DNA of 64,000 bases from positions 682,001-746,000 of the forward strand of contig JAXQJY010000028.1 in NCBI GenBank assembly GCA_037042185.1, given 5' to 3'. This stretch comes from Sordariomycetes sp. S80-01Y. Its lineage: Eukaryota > Ascomycota > Sordariomycetes. Position 1 is the stretch's first letter. Each line of letters opens with the position of its first letter. Under the pieces are notes generated by a model. It did not search any database. It worked only from the letters and a program-made list of their open reading frames with translations, and was not told the DNA's origin. Positions 55,967-64,000 of this stretch are shown here, one piece after another. Position numbers and translations under genes: made by a program.

Positions 55967-58900
55967 ATGGAGGGCGGCGGCGGCGGCGGAGGTTCATCCA
56001 GTCGTACCGATGCGCTGGGCAAGCTACTACCAAAGTCTATTTCAGAGAAGCGTCGGCGGCGCAAACAGCAAAAACAAGGCGGTCGAACCGACTCCCTCAA
56101 GACGCTCTCTTCCGATGGCACCTCCGTATCCAACATGGCCGAAGACGACGGCGACGGCGACGGTGACGACAGGAGCTTTGGATCGTTCGAGTCCGGTCCT
56201 GAGCCGGATGCTGTTGTGAGAGGAGGCACGCTGCAACAGCCCAAGAAGAGCTCGCGAGCCTCGTCCAGGAACCCATCGAGGGCAACGTCTCAGTAAGTAC
56301 TACTCCTACACTTTCTCTCACCTCTCACGCACGGGCTCTTGCTCCTCCTTTATTGCATCTGCCTTGTTTTTGGAGTCTGCTCGCATCCTGTGGGGCTTTT
56401 GCGACTGAACGCGAGCTGCAGCCTCGCTCTCGTTTTCAGCTCGCGTTGAAACGGTGACGGCCACACCCGCTTGATTGATGTTGGATCACGGCCTGAGCTC
56501 CTTTCGCCTCCGCTGCCACCCTTCAAGCCTTTTCCCCTTTCCCCTGGCCTCAACCTCCGTCCTGCTTACACCGCATTGCTGCCGTCAATCTGCACCATTT
56601 TTCTTACTTTGTCTCGCTTACTCGTCTACATTGCTGTCGCGCCATCCCTTTTGTACTGTCTCAGATCTTCTAACAAGCCCCTCCTCATCTTCAGATCCCC
56701 TTCGAGACCCGGACCTGGATCGCAGCATCCGTCCTTACTCGGCTACCTCACCACCGCCTCTCCCGTTATCCAAGCTACCCACATCGATCCCGAAAACCAG
56801 TCTCCTTCTCAAGCTGGGAAACCGCAAAGGAGCCCTCGAATATCTGTCACGAACGCTGCAGAACCCCCTGCCGATCTTGCTTCAATTGGCCCACCATCAC
56901 CGGCCAAGGTTGCATCGCATAGCGCGCGATCACGAGCGACTGCCAATTTGAACACCAAAGACCTGCCTTCTACTCCTCCACAAACGATCGACCCGAGCGA
57001 AACGAATGGGCCTTCCATTGTGAACACGCCGCCGACGCCGACGCACCCTTCGAAAGCTTCTACCTGGCGCTTCCCCGGCTACTCGACCGCAGATGGCTCG
57101 TCTCATTCTCGCGCTTTGAACCAGCACAAGAGGGCTTCCTCAGCATCCGCGGCTCTAGCACCTAGCAAGCTATCGAATGTTCTGACGAACCCCCTGACAC
57201 CACCCGCCGAAGGAAACGAGGGTAATCAGTCGGGCTTCTTCTCGTCCATGATATCCGCAGCCCAGAGTGCCGCCACCAACTTCAGCACGAACCTACCCCT
57301 AGGCGCGAACAAAGGACGAGCAGCTACGCCGACAAAACCACAAACCCCGAGCTCTCAACTATCTACCGAGCCTCAGACCGAACCACAGACCGAGCCACAG
57401 CCCGAAACATCAGCACAAACAACCGACGAAATGGCCCAAAAAGACCCCACTGCCCGGACCATTGGGACTGGTGATCTTAGTTTCAGTCACCTGGGGCTGG
57501 AGGAGCCGACAAGCACTGTTGCGTCGCCGTCAAGTGCTCGATTTGCCGATGCGGACAACATGCGAGCTCGATCAGAGTCGGCGCCGGCGGATACACAGAC
57601 CAGCATTGGGGAGTTCATACCTGAAGGCGCCGAGAGTAGGCCGCGGTCGCTCAATGAGCCTCCCAATGAGGACATTGTGCCACCTCCACCTGACTTTGAC
57701 GACAAGTTCGAAATGTCGAGGACCGGCAGCATAAGGAGAGCCCATAGGAAGCGAGGTAGCTCCGTTACAACCACCAATACTGGCATGAATATGGGCGCTC
57801 CGTTGTCTGGCGTCACCAGTCCAGTGACCCAGCCGGCGGCCAATCTGAGTACACCCAAGTTGACCGGGTTTGCAATCGCCAGCAAGAAGCGGAACAGGGA
57901 TTTTCACACGATATTCAAGAGCGTTCCTGATGACGATTATCTCATTGAGGATTATAGCTGTGCCTTGCAACGAGAGATCTTGGCACATGGTCGCTTGTAC
58001 GTGTCTGAGGGACATCTGTGTTTCAGCAGCAACATTCTCGGCTGGACGACCACTCTGGTTGTGAGCTTCGACGAGATCGTCTCCGTCGAGAAGAGAAGCA
58101 CAGCTCTCCTATTCAAGAATGGCCTAATGATTTCCACCTTGCACGCCAAGCACGTCTTCGCCAGTTTCACTAGCAGAGATGCAACGTATGACCTGATTGT
58201 CAACATATGGAAGCTCGGTCACCCCACGCTCACAAGCACACTAAATGGTGTTCGCTTGGAGGGCACTGGCGGCGATAAGACGGAAAAGCTAGATGCTGCG
58301 GCACCATCGATCATCGGAACTGACGAGCAAGGCGATTCGGAAAGCGACGAAGAGAGCGACGAGGATGGTGATGAGTTCTATGATGAAGAGGACGGGGACG
58401 AAGCAGGAGACGACGTTGCTGATGAATCTCCTTCTTCTAGGAGCGAGACGGAGAAAGCAGTAACTCGTAAAGCATCTCAGATGACGACTAATGGTGCGGC
58501 TGCAACTCAGGGCAAGGAGGGCGGCGCCCCTGCCGGGGCTGCCGACTTTCCTGGACCGACGACACATGCTCCGACTGACTGTGGCGATGCTGCAACTCAT
58601 TACGACAAGGTAGTTGGCGATGATACGGTGCCAGCGCCGCTTGGAAGAGTCTTCAACTTGCTGTTCGGCAAGGAGTCGGCTGGCTTCATGACCAACTTCT
58701 TGGGCAACGACCAGAAGTGTACAGAGGTGACATTTGACGATAAGAAGGGAATCAGCCTCGAGAACAAGACGCGAGCCTACACGTACATCAAGCCCTTGTA
58801 CAACGCCATTGGGCCGAAACAGACCAAGTGCGTCATCACGGAGCAGTTGGACAGCCTTGACTTTGAGAAAGCTGTCAACATGACGCTCACCACGCAGACG

Positions 58901-59774
58901 CCGGATGTCCCGAGCGGGAACGTGTTTGCAATCAAGACCAAGTACTGTTTGTCCTGGGCTCCGAATAATTCCACGAGGGTTCAGGTCAATTGTACGATTG
59001 AATGGACTGGCAAGAGTTGGATCAAAGGTGAGCATCTGTGCTAATTATCCCTTTCAAATCTCATTAACAACTCCAGGTCCCATCGAGAAGGCCTCCAACG
59101 ACGGCCAAGGGGAGCACTGCAAGTCCCTCTTCGTCTTCTTGAAGAACGCTGTCTCGTCTAGGCAACGGGCAGGCACAGGCGGCACTACGGGGGGCGGCAA
59201 GGGCAAGAAGAAGGGCAAGAAGAACAGAGCTATGGGCTCCATGCCAACCGCCGCAGAGGAGGCACCAACCAAGCCTCAGCCAAACTGGGGTCTTCTGGAG
59301 CCTGTTCGCCCTATATTGGAGCCTGTGACGGATCTTTTCAAGCCCCTCTTCACAGGAAACATCATGTATGGGCTCCTCGTCGGCTTACTCGTGTCGACAT
59401 GGTTCGGCTTCGGCTGGACCCCTGGTAGTCGCAGCGTCGGCCCCTACGGGCCGGGTGGAGCCATCACAGGGCCAGATCGACTCGCGGCGTACGAAGAGAT
59501 GTGGCGGCGTGAAGACAGTGAGCTGTGGGAGTGGCTTGAGGAACGGATAGGGCTGGACCGGCTGAACGCAGAAGGAGGCAATATGCGCAAGAAGGCGCTG
59601 TCGCCACGTACGGCTGAGGAGAAGCTCCGTGCCGAGCGGATGGATGTCAGAGAAATCGAGGAGGCGATGCGGGTTACGGAAGAGAAGCTGAAGGTATTGA
59701 AAGATGCGATGGGAAAGCCATCAAGCCAGGTACCCGAGGCGGCCGGGTCGGGGACAGGAACAAAAGGCCTCTAA
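55967..59774 (+). CDS. GRAM and VASt domain membrane protein, LAM/Ysp2-type sterol transfer protein
   Basis: Three exons (55967-56292, 56695-59027, 59077-59774) give 1118 residues. LAM proteins (Ysp1/Ysp2/Lam family, relatives of animal GRAMD1) sit in the ER at plasma-membrane contact sites and move sterols. After 500 disordered residues rich in Pro, Ser and Thr comes a GRAM domain at about 510-620 (FHTIFKSVPDDDYLIEDYSC, GRLYVSEGHLCFSSNILGW, VVSFDEIVSVEKRSTAL). An acidic linker (DEQGDSESDEESDEDGDEF) follows. The VASt lipid-binding domain at about 740-920 contains APLGRVFNLLFGKESAGFM and TYIKPLYNAIGPKQTKCVITEQL. One transmembrane helix at about 981-1000 (NIMYGLLVGLLVSTWFGFGW) anchors it. The first exon codes a glycine run and a basic stretch. 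The first intron (402 nt) is unusually long for this window; its splice sites restore the frame. Confidence 0.92.
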
Positions 59775-61008
59775 GTGTCGAGAACAAGCGCGGGACAAGC
59801 GGGTACAGTGCAACAACAGCATCATCTAGCGAATGAGACCCTATGTATTCTTTTTCCACGACAGTCTGTTGCTTGGACCGGCATGGGAGTATGCAAGCAG
59901 AGTCAGCCTTGCGTGTCCTACGCTGGTCCTGCATGTGCGGAGTGCCGATGACTGCAGCAGATGCAAAGACAACTGGGGGGTGTGCTAGTACCAAGTCGAG
60001 AGTCGCAAGTTGATGTCCAGCTCTCACTGTCGGCCTAATTCAGCCCGCCGCCTCTACCCTTGGGTCACACCCAGCAATTGTTGAAGGGCGGGGAGGTCGT
60101 GGTTCGCCTGCCGACGCGGAGCAGGTGCAACAACGAAAGGGCAAGCGATCGCGATCTGGTAACAGGAGCCGATACTCGTTGATTTCTATGAAGAGCACGT
60201 CGCCATGTTGATAGATCTCCCCGGACTGAGTCTTTCGACCTGCGCTACAGGGCTGAAGATTGACGTTGACGTGCTACTTAATACGCTGAGCAAGGTAGCA
60301 TCTCAGCTGTCTGCCTTGTCTCGAGAAAGCGGGGCAGGGCGCATCATCCTGGGTCAGCCCGCAGCCCATTGAGGTGCGAGTGGCACTGCACTCAGCGCTG
60401 CACTGGCACTCAGGCTGGCACTGGCAGAAGCACTGCCCTGCCGCTGGCAGCGATCTCGCGCGACATCGACGGACAGACTCGGGCTCGGACAGAAGTGGGG
60501 CTCCGCCGCGCAGTGCACTGCATGTAACCCCCAACTTGAAAGTCCTGGAGTCCTACACGCCTCCTCAGCCCACATCAGCGCACCTGCAGCTCGTAGGACC
60601 AGCCTACCTACCTTCCAGGTTCCAGGTTGCCTGCTGAAGGGGCTGACTTGCGATCGTCTTGCTCACACCTCCACTGCCTGGCAGCGTTCCATGAGTTGCA
60701 TCGTTCTCGGAGGCGTTGAGCGTTCTTGACCCCTTGTACCCCCGTGGCCGCAATGCCGGTTGACGCCTGCAGCTTCCGATCGTTGTTGACTTGCTTCTTT
60801 GTTTCGTGTCTTCCGCCTCAATTCTCGTCGAGTCCGTGCGTCTAACCGGACCTCTTCTTCAAGTAGCAACATCCGATTTCACCTCGTTGGTCTGAGGTGC
60901 CATCGACTGCTCGTCCTGGACGGGGCCTTCTATCTTCTTTAGCCCTCCACGACGTCTTGCGGACCCATCGCCATTCGAGCTGGAACCCGCTGCCCCCGGT
61001 CGCCCATC
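59775..61008. other. Intergenic between LAM-type gene and zinc-finger gene
   Basis: 1.2 kb without a conserved coding frame. A degenerate CACTGGCA-type repeat lies at about 60386-60440. The last 300 bases are pyrimidine-rich leader-like sequence before ATG 61009. Confidence 0.45.
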
Positions 61009-64000
61009 ATGGACCGGAAAGGCAGATCCTCATTTGAGGATACCAGCGTTGCGGCTTCAGCCCTCCGGCGTTTGACACATTCTCCGCGACTAACCTTGAG
61101 ACGACCAGGCGCAATGTTGAGCAGTGCTTCGAGCATTTCGTCTGGAAGCTCGGGATCTCCAGATCACGACGATCATAGTTGCGTGTGAGTTACATGTTAA
61201 TCGACTCACTCATCCCGCTTCAGACTTGCTCCAAACTCGGGGCTTCGGGATGAGATGATACTCAGTATCTGAAGGCGAATCCTGACAGGATCATAGGTTC
61301 CGCGATGCGCCTCACGACGACTGCGCCCTCAATCGATTTCTTGTCTGGGTTGCCATCAAACGCAATGCGTGCCCCAAGATGACCGACGATGACCGCCGGC
61401 AATGTCCCCTTCTGCGCTGCCGAAAGCGGTTTCCAACCCACGAACTCATGCTCCGGCACCTGTACTCGTGCGAGCAGCTCGCAGCTGGGGAGTACTGGTG
61501 CTACGACTGTGAACGAGAGGAGCGTTTCGCCGATGCCAGGACGTGCAAGCGATGTCTTGGCCACCCCAGCAAGCGTAAGAAGATCGTGGGCATGGCAAAA
61601 AGTTTCTTCAGGGATCTCGGACACAAGAGCCGAAGTGGTAGTTTGTCTGACCTAGACCTCATGAGCAGCGTGAGCAGCGAGGATTCGAGTCCCTCCAACA
61701 TCGACTTTGGTGAGGACGAGATCGGGTCTTGGGATGATCTTCCGACGCCAGAAAGACCAGAGCTGCAAGGCAACGAGGTTCAGATCCATGAGATTGACTC
61801 GAATGAAGTATCCCTGCCGACTATTTGGGAGGAAGACATCAAGAGCGAGCTCATGATGGGCGACGGCACCGGCTCAGGCTCGAGCATCACATATCCATCG
61901 AGGAGGAAACCCGTACCTGCGACGAGAACAATCAACCTGGTCGAATTGGAGACGGTCGACTGGAACGGTAGACATGAGCAGATGCCCGCCATCGCGCCCA
62001 GGGCCTTCTGGGGCGAGCAGCAGCCGCTGGACAGACCGACCTTGCAAGTTCAGACGAACGACCTAGCCCAGTATAGGGCACAAGCGCAAGCTCAGGAAAG
62101 GAGAGCATCGAGGAGCAAGATGCTCGCCCCGAGCTCCTCGGTGCGATCGACAGCCAGCACTGATAGCACCAACAGCACCAACAGCACAAATAGCTATGCT
62201 GTATCGGTAATGTCAAACTGGTCCAACAGTCACGACTATGCCTCAGCGTTAACCACACCAGCTGAGGACTCCGCACCGAACCCATTCAAACATTCTGGAG
62301 CAGAGCTTGATGGCTTTAACCACGGTTACCTGACGCCCAGCATCATCCCTGGCCAACTCATGTCAGGAGGGGACACTTTGGATCCGAGCCTTCTACATGT
62401 GAACCTCCAGGAGTTGCCAGCCGATATTCCCATGATTGACGTTGCTCCTCCCACTGAAGCGAACCAGCCTTCGGTTGATTCCAGTATGCCCCAGCAGCAG
62501 ACTGTTTCTCTCGGCTCGAGGCCACCGCCAACGTCGCTTTGCAACGGCGCACGCACATCGGACCAGAAATACTCGGGATCATTTACCAGCCCCATCGATC
62601 AACAATTGACGAACTCCATGGGCAGCGCCAGTGCCCTGGTCAGGACTGCTTGGGAGGCTCTTCAGCTGCATATTTCCGAGTCGATGAAGAAGCTTCGAAA
62701 GTTCAAGGACAACAACCTGGTCAGCCAACTGCAAAGCATGACGCCAGGAGACATCGCTTCTACTGGCCTTCGGACGCTCATACAGATCCTTGATCAGACC
62801 ATTGTCGATTCACCCATTCAGCTTCTTTGTTTCGTTCACTTGGCCTACTCCTTCTCCATTGTCGTTCACGAGCAAGACGTCCCAAACCAGGGCTCAACTC
62901 TGTTTAGGCAGGCTGTCTCATACGCCTCCTGGCTAAGCAGGCCAGACAGGCATGCCTACTTACCCATCGTCGACATGCTGTGGAAACCAGCAGACATGAG
63001 TAGAGATGAGGTGCACGGACTTATGAGGAAGAGCTCTAATGCTGCCGCTTCGAGAGCCAAAGGGAAGATGCCGATTGAAGCCCCTGCACATTTCGATGAT
63101 GCGCTCGCGTTCGTATCTCAATTCTTCCTGGATGAATTGGAGTATGCAGCTTTGCAAGAGAAGGAGCAGGGGTCTGTTCAGGCTTCAGACCTCTGCATAC
63201 AACATATGAAGGATACCTCATCCGGATTTGCGATGAAACATCAGGTGGACGCTGCTGTCGAATTCATACTAAGCTTCCTTGCAGCTGAGCATTCTGATGT
63301 ACCCAATTTTGTTGCGAAATTGGCGGAGCTGAAGAGCAAGATCAGCTCGAACTATGCGTTGACAGCGCGGCGCCTTGAGCTCGATCTGATGCACATAGGC
63401 AAGAGTTGTCTTCCTTCTGAGATCTTTTTTGATCGGTACATCCCACGTGTGCGCTCCCAAGTCGACTCTCTCTACTCTTCGGTTTTCTCTTTCGAGAACA
63501 GTCGGCAGAACTACCATCGCCTCGGCATCAGACTCATTGAGCTTATGATCAACGGGCCATCATCGAAATCTGTCGTGACCAGTGAGGTTGAACCACTGGA
63601 TGATATCAACTTCGAGAATCTCCTGGGACCTATGGCGCCCAACCTCGACAACTTTGACTTCAACAGTTTTGCGAACCTGAACACACCATTTAGCGACAAT
63701 GATACAACACCTGCTGGTCTAACCAGTGATCACTCGCTTCCCGTTAGCCCGCAGGCCAAGTACAACTCTACCCCCGTCACGGCAGGCACATCCCCGCCAT
63801 CACACGGGCCGACGCCAACAGGTGTCTCAACCAACACACATACGCCCACCAACTCCAACAACCCGGAACAAAATGCATCGAGCACGACCAGAGTCGAATC
63901 TGAATCATGCTGCGACATCTGTGGATATAGGCCCGAAGGTGATCCGCGCTGGTTCCAGGGCAGTATGTCTAAACATAAGAAACTGCAGCACGCCGAGGCA
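61009..64000 (+). CDS. Conserved fungal C2H2 zinc-finger protein, 3' end outside the window
   Basis: Exon 1 (61009-61184) codes MDRKGRSSFEDTSVAASALR and a serine-rich region. An intron of 112 nt (GTGAGT donor, CATAG acceptor) follows, and exon 2 (from 61297) stays open to the right edge, giving 960 residues. Near residues 85-160 is a zinc-binding region well conserved in Pezizomycotina: CPLLRCRKRFPTHELMLRHL with YSCEQL, then EYWCYDCEREERFADARTC, KRCLGHPSKRKKIVGMAKSFF. The middle is low-complexity with a TNSTNSTNS repeat. Residues about 540-800 are helical (WEALQLHISESMKKLRKF, FILSFLAAEHSDVPNFVAKL) and unknown to me. At the edge a CxxC...HxxxxH finger starts (CCDICGYRPEGDP, HKKLQH). It is probably a nuclear regulator; no target is known. 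Confidence 0.85.

Noticed and set aside
56471-56694. Hydrophobic open frame in the 3' part of the LAM gene's first intron
   Set aside because: It has no ATG, and retaining the intron would meet a stop codon straight after exon 1, so it is not a likely isoform.
1-64000. Secondary-metabolite gene cluster, transposons, CRISPR or virus-derived elements
   Set aside because: No synthase backbone gene, transposase, reverse transcriptase, capsid gene, terminal repeats or CRISPR spacing were seen; the oxygenase remnant, PPT2-type gene and ABC transporter are too scattered to form a cluster.

Overview
The window is nuclear DNA of a filamentous ascomycete (Pezizomycotina, most likely a Sordariomycete). 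The evidence is eukaryotic genes with short introns (about 40 to 125 nt, GT..AG), intron-bearing tRNAs, and a gene set typical of moulds: Hog1 MAP kinase, a GNA-3 class G-alpha, cullin 1, Mdv1/Caf4, Avl9, a sterol-transfer GRAM/VASt protein and an ABCC transporter. Gene models below were built by joining exons by eye. Spans run from start codon to stop codon and include introns. No transposon, viral relic or CRISPR array was recognised.

Left part (1-15 kb): the C-terminal end of a branched-chain aminotransferase runs in from the left edge. It is followed by a broken 2-oxoglutarate/Fe(II) oxygenase gene, a small doubtful ORF, a gene-poor 3 kb and an intron-containing tRNA-Pro(CGG). Then come a DUF1774-like membrane protein, a mitochondrial-type holo-ACP synthase (PPT2 type), and a large minus-strand protein joining zinc knuckles to a GIY-YIG-like fold. 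A tRNA-Ser(TGA) lies beside an A/TA microsatellite.

Middle (15-37 kb): an ABCC (MRP-type) transporter converges on HOG1. Glycogen phosphorylase (GPH1) and a GNA-3-type G-alpha follow on the same minus strand as HOG1. These three are neighbours that stress and cAMP/PKA signalling connect functionally, and GPH1 keeps the N-terminal PKA-type site. After a 3.6 kb gene-free interval comes an AtuA/DUF1446 protein.

Right part (37-64 kb): a secreted amidase-signature protein, AVL9 (late secretory pathway), CUL1 (SCF ubiquitin ligase scaffold), an SRF1-like phospholipase D regulator, MDV1/CAF4 (mitochondrial fission), an intronless JmjC/cupin-8 oxygenase, an MIT plus coiled-coil Atg38-like protein, a LAM/Ysp2-type lipid-transfer protein, and the first 960 residues of a conserved fungal C2H2 zinc-finger protein that runs off the right edge. 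Much of this half is housekeeping membrane traffic and organelle biology. The candidates most worth following are the zinc-knuckle/GIY-YIG-like protein, the broken oxygenase gene, the Atg38-like protein, and the HOG1-GPH1-G-alpha neighbourhood.
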